From: Carex sylvatica
Taxonomy: Eukaryota; Streptophyta; Magnoliopsida; Poales; Cyperaceae
DNA: 44,459 nucleotides
Assembly (NCBI GenBank): GCA_964058845.1
Contig: CAXKVR010000112.1
Location: 1 to 44,459 of the forward strand
Reading direction: 5' to 3'
Within the stretch, counting starts at the first letter, position 1, and each line of letters opens with the position of its first letter. A program made the position numbers and the translations under genes. A model generated the notes under the pieces. That model searched no databases, had not been told where the DNA came from, and saw only the letters and a program-made list of their open reading frames with translations. Of this stretch, positions 23,164 to 33,371 are shown in pieces.

Positions 23164-23535
23164 ATGGATGAGGATGAACACTCTGCCTCGTCTAAAGACA
23201 GTTCTCTAAGGTTAAAAAATGCGATAATAGCCCTGGGGAAAGTGCGCACCTCGGCCATGGAGAGCGAAAAACGCCAGGATGAGCTCCTCTTCTCAGCATG
23301 CACAAATTTAACTCGTTCATTGGATTCCATGCTCCCAAAACTGGAGCGGGCAGTGGCCCGCCGCACCAATGCAATGAAGCCCGATGCATCACCGGTCTCA
23401 CCTGTGTCAGAAGTGACAGTGGAGCATAATATCGTTGCCTCGTCTAATGACACCATTGCAGTGGACCCCGATGCAGTTGAGGGACCAAATGAGACAGAGG
23501 AGCACAACAGTAATGACACGGCTGCTTCACATTAG
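23164..23535 (+). CDS. Small uncharacterised protein, 123 residues
   Basis: I do not recognise the family. The frame opens at ATG 23164, preceded by a TATA box and a C-rich leader, and ends in TAG at 23533-23535. Its base composition is clearly richer in G+C than its surroundings. The protein has an acidic, Ser-rich N-terminus (MDEDEHSASSKDSS), a probable amphipathic helical segment at about residues 15-68 (including EKRQDELLFSACTNL and LPKLERAVARR), and an acidic low-complexity tail with repeated SNDT motifs. No signal peptide or membrane span is visible. The helical middle might mediate protein contact, and it could be a truncated relative of a larger plant or transposon-derived protein. 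The other-strand frames here are shadows. Confidence 0.55.
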   Translation: MDEDEHSASSKDSSLRLKNAIIALGKVRTSAMESEKRQDELLFSACTNLTRSLDSMLPKLERAVARRTNAMKPDASPVSPVSEVTVEHNIVASSNDTIAVDPDAVEGPNETEEHNSNDTAASH

Positions 23536-24701
23536 GGTATTGTCTCACCTGTGGACCCAAGTTTGAATTAGCAATTTAGCATGTGTTTTTTAGTATGGCG
23601 TGTATGTAAAGAGCTTTGTCCAAAATGTAACTGGTTTTGTGTTGACCTTTCTTGATTTGGTTTCTTTTTCGTTCTTGCTTCTTGGCTACTATGTTTTTGT
23701 TGATGTGTGATGTAACAAAATTGAAAAAGGAATGAGTTGATTTCTTGGTTTCTTGGTATCGTTGGTTCCTTAGATTGGTTTCTTTTATTGGAATATTCCT
23801 GTTCTGACAATTGCGTGCAATTCAGATCAGAGAATTGTAATTGAGTGTATTACTATTGTGAGAATTGCTTTAAAAGCGATATAAATTCTTGAATCTTGTT
23901 TCTTGTTTCCCCCAATATGACGGACCAACCTTCTCTGATCTTACAGTTTTCAATGATCCGAATATTATGTGTGTGTTTTTTTTTTTTTTTTTTTTTTCAC
24001 AAGCAGCAGTTTTACAATAACATCTTAAGTAATTAGTAACTTCATAATGATATGATCCTTCGTCGGTGTTTTAGAGTTTCGATCCTTCGAAAGTAAAAGA
24101 AGTGTGTGTGAGAATTGCCTATCCAATATTCTTGATAATTTAGATCTTAAAATGTTAAGCAGCCCCATAGTCAATACTATGCTAATAACCATTTCGTGTA
24201 ATTGTAAACTAATATAAGTTTTTGAATTGGAATAATGGTAATTTTAACTGAGGCATTTCGTTATTATATTAGAGCATAGTACTTGCAAAACAGACAGACA
24301 AAATATGTACCACTGGTACTGGTACAAGGCCCAGCACAACAATATTTGATATGTGAGATACAAGTTAGTTTTGGCATTATTGTCGTATTTGAAGCTTAAT
24401 CTAAAGTCAAATGTTACTAAATACATTGAATAATTGTCAGTCCTAGAAATCTGTGCTGATCAGCAACTATGTAGCAACAATATGGACACAATAAGACAAA
24501 TCATTCTCGATTATATTTGTATTTGACATTAGTTTCAACATCATGTCCAATTCGTACACGACATGGTCTAGGAATGTCTGTGCTCTATGGATTATGGATT
24601 GTAAACTTGGGGAAAAGATGGAACTACAACATCAGCTTGCTTGCTTGAAATGAACAGGAACTGAAAATAGTGACACATTACAACAACAAAATTTAGCGAA
24701 A
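23536..24701. other. 3' flank of the small gene and intergenic sequence
   Basis: T-rich sequence after the stop codon is consistent with a 3' UTR, but no single polyadenylation signal stands out. A long poly-T run occurs near 23977-23998. No other gene is supported. Confidence 0.45.
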
Positions 24702-24815
24702 AGGAGAAATACTTTATTCCTCACCCACTTATTTCAATTCTGTAACTAAATCCTCGAGGAGAAATACTTTATTCTTCACCCACTTATTTCAATTCTGTAA
24801 CGTAACTAAATCCTC
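24702..24815. repeat. Tandem direct repeat, two units of about 55 bp
   Basis: AGGAGAAATACTTTATTC followed by TCACCCACTTATTTCAATTC occurs twice in tandem, at 24702 and 24757. The second unit has an extra GTAAC. The near identity suggests a recent slippage or duplication event next to the PPR pseudogene. Confidence 0.85.
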
Positions 24816-24929
24816 AATCCCTGTCAGGTTTCTCTTCGCCACTGATACCAATAATTTTTTTTATAGTTTTTCCAATTTCCAAAAAAAAAAAAAAAAATAC
24901 TTCAAAACATTTTGTTATAACTTGATATA

Positions 24930-25430
24930 AACCCGATTTACAGCCCTCTTCTTTTGCTCCACCAGCAGTTCTTTAACCAAAACCTTTAGTGCACCATGCG
25001 TACCATGATCTGGTACCATAGCCCTCTTGAACCCATTGCCAATCACATTTTGTGCATCATCGAATTTATTCTCTTTCACAAACGACTTATAAAATGCTTA
25101 TATGCTGTTTAAATTGGCATGCATGAATCCCATCTCTTTTAATTCCTTAAAACCTGCCACCGCCTCATCAAATCTTTATTTGCACGGTACGATATGGTCA
25201 GATAGTTATATCTGATGGTATCTGGTTACAGATTAGCCAGTACATTCTTGGAGATCAATTCAACCACATCCTATGGCTCCACATTAGTAGATTTGTACAT
25301 TGTGTGTACGCTACACATAGTTAGATCTGGTACGATCCACTTTTTGCGCATTTCCTTCAACACTCCGTCTGACCTTTCCGACTTAGCCTCCTTAAATTTT
25401 GCCAGGATGTTGTTCACTTAAGCTTGATTG
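24930..25430 (-). pseudogene. PPR (pentatricopeptide repeat) protein pseudogene fragment
   Basis: On the minus strand, broken frames encode PPR-like text in order: VNNILAKFKEAKS and VLKEMRKKWIVPDLTMCSV (from about 25430), then after stops and a frame change FDEAVAGFKELKEMGF, FYKSFVKENKFDDAQNVI and KRAMVPDHGTHGALKVL (to about 24935). The spacing of helix pairs ending in a G/I-V-P-D-x-x-T turn is characteristic of PPR repeats, which bind organellar RNA in intact proteins. Multiple stops and at least one frameshift rule out a functional product. Only the last few repeats are present, suggesting a partial duplicate or relic. Confidence 0.72.
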
Positions 25431-25546
25431 ACAATTCACATGTGGGAGCCAGAGATGCACATAGACTTGTGAGTTGATACTGCTCTGGTCAGGTGCAATG
25501 GAAAGAAATTTTTTTATGTTTTCCCCACACAGAGAGAATGGTGGAT

Positions 25547-26395
25547 GTACTGACCATTGTGTTTTGCAAAACATTAATGCCTATGCGTTTTACTTCAAAT
25601 CTTGATTTTAGATTTGACCAGCTAATCTGATAGTTATATACTTATATGTTTGCTTTTTAGATGGGTTTAGATTTTCTAAATTTAGATATATAGATCAAAA
25701 TCATTAATTACTTTTTTAGACTATAAAACTTTATAAAGCACTAATCTCATGCTCCTTGGACCTCAAATCTTGACTTCTGAGGTTGAAGGGTTATCTGGAG
25801 CTATCTAATATGACCTAGATATCAAAACATATTTGAATTCGAATTTTATAATTTATATTCTTTAATATTTTGTTGGGTAATTAAATGGAAATCCATTGCT
25901 ATTGGATTGCATGTACTGGCAACAAATAATAATTTATCCTTTTTAAGACAAAAATATGAAACTTAGATTTAATGCTTGAACAATTAATTTAGACCTTTTG
26001 TTTAAGTCTCAAAAATCAAGATATAAAACTAAAGCACAATAGGATTTTGCAAAGTATTGTAACTTGTGCTATCGATCTGTTGTTAATAATTTAGCTTGTT
26101 CGTTGCTCCATCAACAAATTTGATTGAAAAAAAGTAACTATCTTCTCTTGTCATGAGTATCTATGCATATATGGTTTTAAATGCCAAATCAGAAGAGAGG
26201 ATTTCTTATGCATGTAAAACCAGAAGAGAGGATTTCTTATGCATGTATTTTGATTAAAATAAAACACCGTTTGACCGAAATTGCACATCTCAAACTTATT
26301 TTCGAAAGTGCGTCCCCGTTTCATTTTGGACCCAAAAGCCCATTGAGAAGAGAAGTCATGGGAATTGGTGTTACTTGTCCAACCCAATCATATAT
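25547..26395. repeat. Segmental duplication, copy 2, with extra insertion
   Basis: This stretch is collinear with 21531-21885 (landmarks under that entry) but has an extra block of about 490 bp (about 25632-26118). It also contains a short internal tandem repeat of CCAGAAGAGAGGATTTCTTA followed by TGCATGTA (about 26188-26245). The two copies bracket the small gene and the PPR pseudogene, implying local duplication around them. Confidence 0.75.
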
Positions 26396-26559
26396 CCTCT
26401 TGTGCGGCCGAAATTTTTAAAAATACCTATAACCCTTTTTTCAAAATGCTGACTGTCAGTTATAGACTTCTAGTTCATACGAAAAAAAGAGAAAAAAAAA
26501 GAGAGGAAAATACAGTCATGCAGTCATGCAGTCATGCTTAGGGGTGGCAACTAGTGTGG

Positions 26560-26960
26560 AAAAAACGTGTCAGTGTCGTGACTAACATGCTGTGATTTTG
26601 GTCATGTGCCGTGCTGTGCCGTGATCAAGTTAATTTTTCACGTGCCGTGACCAAAATTATGAGGGGTGGTCACGGCACACGAATGGTCACGGCACGCGAG
26701 TCACGGTGTGACTCGCATGTAGTGATCAAGTCGTGCCGTGACTCGCGTACCGTGACCAAGTCGGCACTCCTAGTCTCCTACCTTCTCCCGTTCTGTGCCG
26801 TGCTGTGCTGTGTTCCGTGTCGTGCCGTGCTGTGTTGTGTTTCGTGTCGTGCTGTGCTGTGTTCCGTGTCGTGCCGTGACGAAGGTAATTTTCGTGCCGT
26901 GCCGTGTCTTCTTTGCTAACAATTGATCACGGCATGCGAATGGTCACAGCACGGGACATG
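26560..26960. repeat. GTGCCGTG/CACGGCAC subterminal repeat array of the hAT element
   Basis: Many copies of GTGCCGTG and its complement CACGGCAC, with GTGCTGTG and GTGTCGTG variants, occur in both orientations within about 400 bp. This G+C-rich block stands out from the AT-rich surroundings. In hAT transposons, subterminal short repeats serve as transposase-binding sites, which is the likely role here. The open frame across 26611-26919 is a by-product of the repeat. Confidence 0.65.
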
Positions 26961-27301
26961 CAAAGCACGACACGAGTAATCGTATCTCGAGTGCTCACTC
27001 GATCAAACTCTCGATCGGACCATCTAATGAAGTGAGAATCTGAAAGGTAGAGAAGGCGGAGGAGAGACGACCGAAGAGAGAGGAGAGACAGCCGTCTAGG
27101 CCAGAGAGAAGAGTGACGGCCAAAGAGACAGCCAATCGCTGAAAGCATCGACTAGATTTTAGAGCGAGAGGGAGAGTGAGTTAGGGAGAGGCGGAGAGAG
27201 AACTAGGTTATTGAAATTTGAGAGCGATGGAGCGTCGGCTAAGTTAAATTCTGACTATTTATTTTGGATTTTAATTTCATCAGGTAAATGAACGGCCGAT
27301 G

Positions 27302-27546
27302 TATTACACAATCCAGCAAATTAATTTTAGATTGATATTTACCATCTATAATAGATTGCATGATTTGTAATATTAACTTTTGAATATTTGTATGAGCTGT
27401 CCATGTATAATAGCTTAGATCAATTTCTATATAATCAATAGCAAATGCTTCTGTAATGAAATAACAAAAATAGAGAAATAATAGAAATTCATTCTCTTCT
27501 TTTTTCTATTTTATCGTATGTTCTCATTTATTTAATTAAGATTTCA
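27302..27546 (+). repeat. 5' LTR of the Copia element
   Basis: This LTR starts TATTACACAATCCAGC and ends AAGATTTCA, and is followed directly by the primer binding site. It aligns end to end with 31414-31658. It is AT-rich, with TATA-like sequence near 27410. Confidence 0.93.
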
Positions 27547-27560
27547 TGATATCAGAGCCA
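27547..27560 (+). other. Primer binding site for initiator Met-tRNA
   Basis: TGATATCAGAGCC directly follows the 5' LTR. It matches the usual plant Copia site TGGTATCAGAGC, complementary to the 3' end of initiator tRNA-Met, except for one G-to-A change. Confidence 0.85.
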
Positions 27561-27561
27561 T

Positions 27562-28142
27562 AATAATAGAAAATTTAACAACCACCTCTTCTACTCCTCC
27601 CACTTCTACCCCTATTCCACCACCCTCTCCTCTAGCTTCTAAACCATTAATCTATATTTTCCCTCCTGTATCAACTAAGCTTACTACATCAAATTATCTC
27701 ACATGGAAATTTCAGCTGTTTTCAATCATTCATGGTTTTAATCTGACCAAATACATCACCTCTCCTCCTCCTTCTCCTACTATTACTATCGCTGCAGGGA
27801 CCCAATAATCCAAAACCACCCTACAATCAATACAACCGAACCACTGCTCCACAAAACCAGAGACCTATTCTACCAAATCCACCAAATCCACGGCCCAATT
27901 ATCTCCACACCTAGCAGCAAAATTTTCAGCAACCAAGACCTTCTTTTAATTCAATCTGGACTCAATCTAGTCAAACCAAGCAAACTGAGACCAAACCAAC
28001 CTGCCAAATCTGCTCCAAGGTTGGTCACTTAGCCCGTTTGTGCTAGCACCGCTTTGATGCAGATCCCGAGTACAAGCCACGGCCTAACTTTCAAGCCTAT
28101 TCGGCTTAGTCTACTGCCCCTCAACAGTCATTTAATTGGGTC
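27562..28142 (+). pseudogene. Copia gag remnant with zinc knuckle
   Basis: The N-terminal part includes a Pro/Ser/Thr-rich lead and the typical SNYLTWKFQLFSIIHGFNL segment of Copia gag, then a stop near 27807. The sequence then jumps to an Asn/Pro/Gln-rich linker and the CCHC knuckle CQICSKVGHLARLC (28002-28043), so the middle of gag is missing. In-frame stops follow at 28044 and 28107. Gag packages retrotransposon RNA in intact elements; here it is defunct. Confidence 0.8.
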
Positions 28143-28547
28143 TTGGATTCAGGGACGACGAATCATGTTACAAGTGATTTGAATAATCTCTCAACCTTCT
28201 ACAACTATGGTGGTTCCGACAACCTACAAATTGGAGATGGTACCAGTCTTTCAATTGCAAACATTGGTTCTTCTTCTTTCTCCATCTCTAATCATACTAT
28301 ACTTCTTTGTGACATATTACATGTTCCATCATTTACAAAAAAATTATTGAGTATCTCTAAACTTTTACTCGATAATTCTCATCTAACCCTATTGTTTTAT
28401 TCTAATTCTTATGACTTGAAGGACCTCCGCATCAAGACAACAATCCTCCACATACCTTCTTCTAGTGGTCTATATTCCTTCTTTTTGCCTTCTCTAATCC
28501 GAACACCTCAAGCACTTCTTGGTTTACGAGTTTTGGCCACTACTTAG
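28143..28547 (+). pseudogene. Copia protease remnant
   Basis: The frame carries the aspartic protease signature VLDSGTTNHVTSDL, in which the DSG triad supplies the catalytic aspartate. It continues through the ILLCDILHVPSFTKKLLSI segment typical of Copia proteases. It ends at TAG (28545-28547), where Copia elements usually have a tryptophan in the WH...LGH start of integrase, consistent with a TGG-to-TAG change. Confidence 0.85.
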
Positions 28548-29465
28548 CATGCTCAATTCAGTCACCCTTCACAAGCTATCACTTTACAAGTTTTAAATTC
28601 TCATTCTCTACCTTGTAGTTCTAATAAACTTGAACTTTTCCCTGATTGTTGCATGGCTAAGTCACACCATTTACCCTTTTCTTCTTCTTTGCCTACTACT
28701 TCTTGTCCGTTAGAATTGGTGCATTCGGATGTATGGGGTCCCTCCCCAATTGAGTCATTTAATGATTTTCGATATTACATAATTTTTGTGGATGATTTCT
28801 CTAGATTTACTTGGATTTATTTCATGTCTCACAAAATCGAAGTCTCAATTTTTTTTGCCTTATTCAAATGCAAAGTTGAGAACTTACTAAACACCACAAT
28901 TAAAACACTCCGTACCGATGGTGGTACTGATTACAAATCCATTCACTCTCAATTCCCTCAAATTCAACATCAAACAACTTGCCCATACACCCCGCAACAA
29001 AATGGTATATCCGAAAGAAAACACCGCCATCTCATTGAGCTTGCACTTGCCTCTATGTCTCATGCTTTAATTCCATACAAATTTTGGGATGAAATTTTCT
29101 CAAGCACGCTTTACCTCATTAACCGTCTACCTTCCAACAACAAAATTTCCTACACTACACTCTTCAACAAAACACCTGATTACTCATTTTTACGTGTTCT
29201 TGGATGCCTTTGTTTTCCTTACACACGCGACTATAACAAACACAAATTGCAACTTAGAGCTTTGCTTTGCATTTTTCTTGGCTATGCCATAGCTCAAAAG
29301 GGGTATCGATGCCTTCACTTATCAACAAATAAAATTTATATTTCTCGAAAAGTTCAGTTTGATGAGAATAAATTCCCATTTGCCAAATCACTACTGGAGC
29401 AAGCCTCTCTGTCAACCGAACCACAAGCCTCTACTCATCCTTTTTTTCCTTTCTCCTTCACTTAA
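28548..29465 (+). pseudogene. Copia integrase remnant
   Basis: The N-terminal zinc-binding part is degraded; one of the expected cysteines is not obvious around PDCCMAKSHHLPF. The catalytic core is clear, with HSDVWGPSPIESF (first Asp), LRTDGGTDY (second Asp) and PQQNGISERKHRH (Glu), followed by the LINRLPS and GCLCFPY segments conserved in Copia integrases. The frame ends in TAA (29463-29465). Intact integrase inserts cDNA into the host genome; this copy cannot be made as part of a full polyprotein. Confidence 0.9.
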
Positions 29466-31400
29466 CCCTCAACAGCCCAATCTCAATTTACAAACATGGC
29501 CCAATAATCTTGCTCAGCCCAATTTAATTTTTCATCAAACTAACCAATCTAAAATTATTACACAGCCCAACCAATTTTTTCCCCAGGCCGACTCTTCTTC
29601 CAGCACGTAGCCTACATGCCCAGCCGAATCCCCCACATCTCCTACTGCACCCGAACCCCTCTCATCCACTACTGGACCCCTAGCACTATCCCCAACCAGA
29701 CCCAACATGCCTTCTCAAGCCGAGCAACCCATTATAGCAACTCCTACCTCATCTTCTCAGCTATTATCTACTCATCCCATGGTGACTAGAACTAGAGACA
29801 ATACCCGTCGGCCTCGTACCTTTTCTAATCACGTGGCTTACTCTACAACTCTTGATACCGAACTCTCAACCTTCAAACAAGCCAATGCTGATCCTAAATG
29901 GCATCATGCCATGGCACAGGAGATTGATGCACTCGCTCACAACCAAACATGGACTCTTGTTCCTTTTGATCGAACCATGAATATCGTAGGGTGCAAGTGG
30001 GTCTTTAAGGTCAAATGCAAATTCGATGGCACTATAGAGCGATATAAGACCCGCCTTGTCGCTAAGGGATTTCACCAACATGAAGGAGTTGATTTCCTTG
30101 AGACTTTTAGCCCCGTCGTACGCCCTACCACCATCTGCTTGATCATCTCTCTAGCGGTTTCTTCTCATTGGTCAATTCAATAACTCGATGTCCAAAATGC
30201 ATTCTTACATGGGGACCTAGCCAAAACTGTCTACATGACACAACCTCCGGGCTTTACTGATCATTCTAAACCAAACCATGTTTGCCTCCTCTCCAAATCC
30301 CTCTACGGCCTCAAAAAATCTCTCCGTGCCTAGTTTCAAAAACTCAACTCTGCACTACTTGAGTTTGGTTTTCATTCTTCCCAATATGACCAATCCCTAT
30401 TCTTATTATTTGCTCATGGCCACACTACCTTACTACTGGTTTATGTAGATGACATTCTCATTACAGGCAGTGATCCTACCATGGTTCAGTCATGCATTTC
30501 CCATCTCCAAGCACACTTTGCGATCAAAACCCTCGGAAACCTTCATTACTTTCTGGGTATTGAGGTTACTTCTCATGATACCAACCTACACCTTGGTCAA
30601 CCTAAATATATCAAATCCCTTCTACATCGAACCAACATGCTTCAATGCAAACCTTGCAATACACCTGTGATATCCGAAACACCTTTATCCGTTGTAGATG
30701 GTTCTCCTTTTGAGAACCCACACCTATATCACAGTGTTGTTGGGGCTCTCCAATATGCAACAATCACCAGACCTGACATATCTTTCTCTGTAACCGTGTA
30801 TCCCAATTTATGCATAACCCTACCATCACTCATTGGATAACAGTTAAAAGGATTCTAAGATATCTCCAAGGAACCCTTACCTATGGATTAACCATTCTCT
30901 CTTCCAACACTTTGCAACTTAATGCTTACTTTGATGCAGACTGGGTAGGATGCTCGGATGATCGTCGGTCAACTACTGATTTTTGCATCTTCCTTGGCTC
31001 TAACTTGATCTCTGGGAGTGCTAAGAAACAACCGACTGTCTCTCGATCAAGCACAGAAGTCGAGTATCGCCGCTTAGCTCTCACATGCACTAAAATTCTA
31101 TGGCTTCAATATCTCCTTAATGAACTCCAAGTACCTATTCCAAAACCTCCTACTCTATGGTACGAAAACATCGGTGCAACCTTCCTCGCTGCTAATCCAA
31201 TGTTTCATGCACGCATGAAGCACGTTGAAATTGACTATCACTTCGTTCGTGAACGAATTGCCTCCAAAGAGCTCTCGGTTTCTTTTGTGTGCTCCAATGA
31301 TCAACTTGTAGATTTCTTCACAAAATCTCTCCCTTCTCCAAGATTTCGATCACTATGCAACAAGCTCACTGTGGCTCCTGCCACATTGGCTTGTGGGTAG
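29466..31400 (+). pseudogene. Copia reverse transcriptase-RNase H remnant
   Basis: A low-complexity Pro/Gln/Ser linker precedes the reverse transcriptase, which shows [32 protein letters not shown] and the catalytic LVYVDDILITG. In-frame stops interrupt it at 30181-30183 (TAA) and 30331-30333 (TAG), and a frameshift falls near 30800-30810. RNase H follows in the shifted frame with AYFDADWVGC, SRSSTEVEYR and MKHVEIDYHFVRE. It ends at TAG (31398-31400), next to a run of 13 G (31401-31413) that acts as part of the polypurine tract before the 3' LTR. Confidence 0.92.
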
Positions 31401-31413
31401 GGGGGGGGGGGGG

Positions 31414-31658
31414 TATTACACAATCCAGCGAATTAATTTTAGATTGATATTTACCATCTATAATAGATTGCATGATTTGTAATATTAACTTTTGAATATT
31501 TGTATGAGCTGTCTGTGTATAATAGCTTAGATCAATTTCTACATAATCAATAGCAAATGCTTCTGTAATGAAATAACAAAAATAGAGAAATAATAGAAAT
31601 TCATTCTCTTCTTCTTCCTATCTTATTTTATGTTCTCATTTATTTAATTAAGATTTCA
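31414..31658 (+). repeat. 3' LTR of the Copia element
   Basis: It aligns without gaps to the 5' LTR (27302-27546). It starts TATTACAC directly after the poly-G tract and ends AAGATTTCA, followed by the target duplication CGATG. Confidence 0.93.
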
Positions 31659-32258
31659 CGATGTTATTATGAGATTCGAACCATAAAAGTTCGCAAACCC
31701 ATTTCGATCGAACCAGGTTAGGTTTGAGTTTGGTTTGAATTAATTACGAACCGAACCTGATTTGGTTCGTTTCAATTCGAACCCATTTCAAATCGAATTA
31801 CGAACTACGAATTTTTTTGCGAGCCCTAGTCATGCTTATGTAGTCCGCAGTTTTGTAGCTTCTCATGGGATCATCTACATGCGATGGGACTGTAACCATT
31901 CTCTACTATTATTGTCTCTATCATGTTATGAATAAGAAGAGCATACAAAATTGAACCAGTTTAAGAATCAATTTATTTAAAAGAAAGAGTTAACAATTTT
32001 TGTTATAAATAATTGGTTTATTAATTCAGTTTTTATTGGTTCAATAGCAGAAATTATATTTTAAACAAATCAAATAGGAAAGGGTCGGAGTCAGGTCCAA
32101 TTTATTTCGACCCAGATCAGTTTTTTATATCTAGCTTTCACGTCTTTATTAGTGATCTCTACTAGTTACTATCACATTTGCAACATTAAATATGAACTTA
32201 TTGAAGTTTTAAACTATTTGGCTCAAGACATTTGTTGATGAGATGTCTTCTTTCGAGA

Positions 32259-32414
32259 TGTGCTTCGTCTTCTCATCATACATGCAGTCCTTGGTCAAAT
32301 GAATCGCACTTTTATTGTCTCATGGTACATGCAGTCTTATTACGTTGTTTTGTGACAATGAAAGTGCGATTCATTTGACCAAGGACTGCATGTACCATGA
32401 GAAGACGAAGCACA
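32259..32414. repeat. 61-bp inverted repeat inside a Copia RNase H remnant
   Basis: The left arm (32259-32319) is the reverse complement of the right arm (32354-32414) with few mismatches, separated by a 34-bp loop. The right arm is part of the RNase H reading frame, so the left arm is a fold-back copy of the same coding sequence. Landmarks are TGTGCTTCGTCTTCTCAT and its complement ATGAGAAGACGAAGCACA. Confidence 0.85.
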
Positions 32415-32854
32415 TTAACATTCAGTATCATTTTGTTCGAGATGTGATCTCGGAAGTTCAGGTTGCCATGAAGAAGATTGGTACCGAGTCAAATCCGACT
32501 GATATGCTCACAATGTCTCTTTCAATTGCAAAGTTCAAGATTTGTTCAAGTTTGATGTCGATTTGTTTGTGACTATTTTGAGCTAGTTTTGTTTCTAGCA
32601 TATTACTAGTATATCTTTATGTTTACCTTTGTTTATGTTATGTTTTCTTGATATATTTGTTTTAGATGCAATTTGGTTCAGGGCGTAGATTGTTATGTTT
32701 TGACTCAAATTGCTATTCAAGCCCATTAGGCTATATATGTTTATGTTATTGCACATATATAGACTCTTTGTAAGAGAGATAATTAAATCTAATACAAATC
32801 ATTTTGAGTTGTCTCTTGCTATCTTTCCCTTTTCAAACTCTAGAAATCCTAACA
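32315..32854 (+). mobile_element. 3' remnant of a second Copia element with LTR
   Basis: The frame 32315-32572 carries the end of Copia RNase H: FCDNESAIHLTKDCMYHEK, KHINIQYHFVRD and PTDMLTMSL. A candidate LTR follows at 32691-32854, starting TGTTATG and ending CCTAACA, with a CTATATATG promoter-like motif. The sequence just before it (TTCAGGGCGTAGAT) is a weak polypurine tract. Upstream gag and most of pol are missing. It is distinct from the nested Copia in sequence and LTR ends. Confidence 0.75.
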
Positions 32855-32944
32855 ATCTTAATTGTCATCGTGAAATATAATGTAACCAAAGATAGTAAAA
32901 TATCATGTAACCAAATATAGTAAAATATCACGATAATGAAAATA

Positions 32945-33371
32945 GAGCAAAACTAGGGTGTGATGTGCTTACTAAGAGGGATTAGTGAGCACACCTCCAA
33001 AAAACTATCAGATTAACTTCAAACTACGAATCCAAACTGTTAAAATCCAAGTACTTTCGTGAGTGATGTATATACATGTAAAAACTTTCAAGTTTCGAAT
33101 TTTTTAACACATGGTCAAGCGATCAAAACAATGAACATTTTATAAGTTAATTATTTAATTGCTTTATGTATTAATTTTTATTATTTTTTTGACCACTTGA
33201 CCATGTACTAAATGAATTCGAAACTTTAAAAATTTTATATGTATATGCATTACTCACGAAGTACTTCGATTTCAACAGTTTAAATTCGTAATTCAAAGTC
33301 AATCTGATGGTTTTTTTAGAGGTGTGCTCACCAATCCCTCTTGGTGAGCACATCACACTCTAGTTTTGCTC
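32945..33371. mobile_element. Hairpin MITE F with perfect 9-bp target duplication (class II core)
   Basis: The ends are GAGCAAAACTAGGGTGTGATG and the complement of CATCACACTCTAGTTTTGCTC. The flanks ATGAAAATA (32936-32944 and 33372-33380) are identical 9-bp duplications, diagnostic of Mutator-type transposition. The interior carries the class II core, with GAGTGATGTATATACATGT and TGGTCAAGCGATCAAAAC, related to MITE C at 9221-9633. It has no coding capacity. Confidence 0.92.

Larger units (their letters stand above)
27302..31658 (+). mobile_element. Decayed Copia LTR retrotransposon, 4.36 kb, nested in a hAT element
   Basis: Two 245-bp LTRs (27302-27546 and 31414-31658) flank remnants of gag, protease, integrase, reverse transcriptase and RNase H, in Copia order. 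The 5-bp duplication CGATG (27297-27301 and 31659-31663) is perfect if the LTRs begin TATTACAC, giving TA...CA rather than TG...CA termini. The LTRs differ at about nine of 245 positions by eye, mostly transitions. Internal stops, frameshifts and an apparent gag deletion make it non-autonomous. Insertion postdates the hAT element that surrounds it. Confidence 0.95.
26539..31828. mobile_element. hAT element with 8-bp target duplication, split by a Copia element
   Basis: The left end TAGGGGTGGCAA and the complement of the right end TAGGGCTCGCAA match at 10 of 12 positions. Perfect 8-bp duplications GTCATGCT lie at 26531-26538 and 31829-31836. TAGGG ends with 8-bp duplications are typical of Ac-like hAT elements. 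Subtracting the nested Copia (27302-31658) leaves about 930 bp and no transposase, so it is non-autonomous. The left subterminal region (26560-26960) is packed with GTGCCGTG/CACGGCAC motifs. The right one (31690-31810) carries AACCGAACC/GGTTCG motifs. The left flank holds a triple CAGTCATG repeat. Confidence 0.85.

Noticed and set aside
23127..23519. 130-codon minus-strand frame opposite the small gene
   Set aside because: It is the shadow of the plus-strand frame, with no promoter on that side and low-complexity content.
24702..24815. CRISPR-like repeats
   Set aside because: These are two tandem units without spacers in a plant nuclear context; simple duplication explains them.
26611..26919. 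102-codon open frame with repeated CRAVLCC text
   Set aside because: It is produced by the GTGCCGTG repeat array of the hAT element and has no independent coding signal.
27300..27546. Copia 5' LTR starting at TGTATTACAC (canonical TG)
   Set aside because: The 3' LTR lacks the TG and follows a G run, and the 5-bp duplication CGATG matches only if the LTR starts at TATTACAC.
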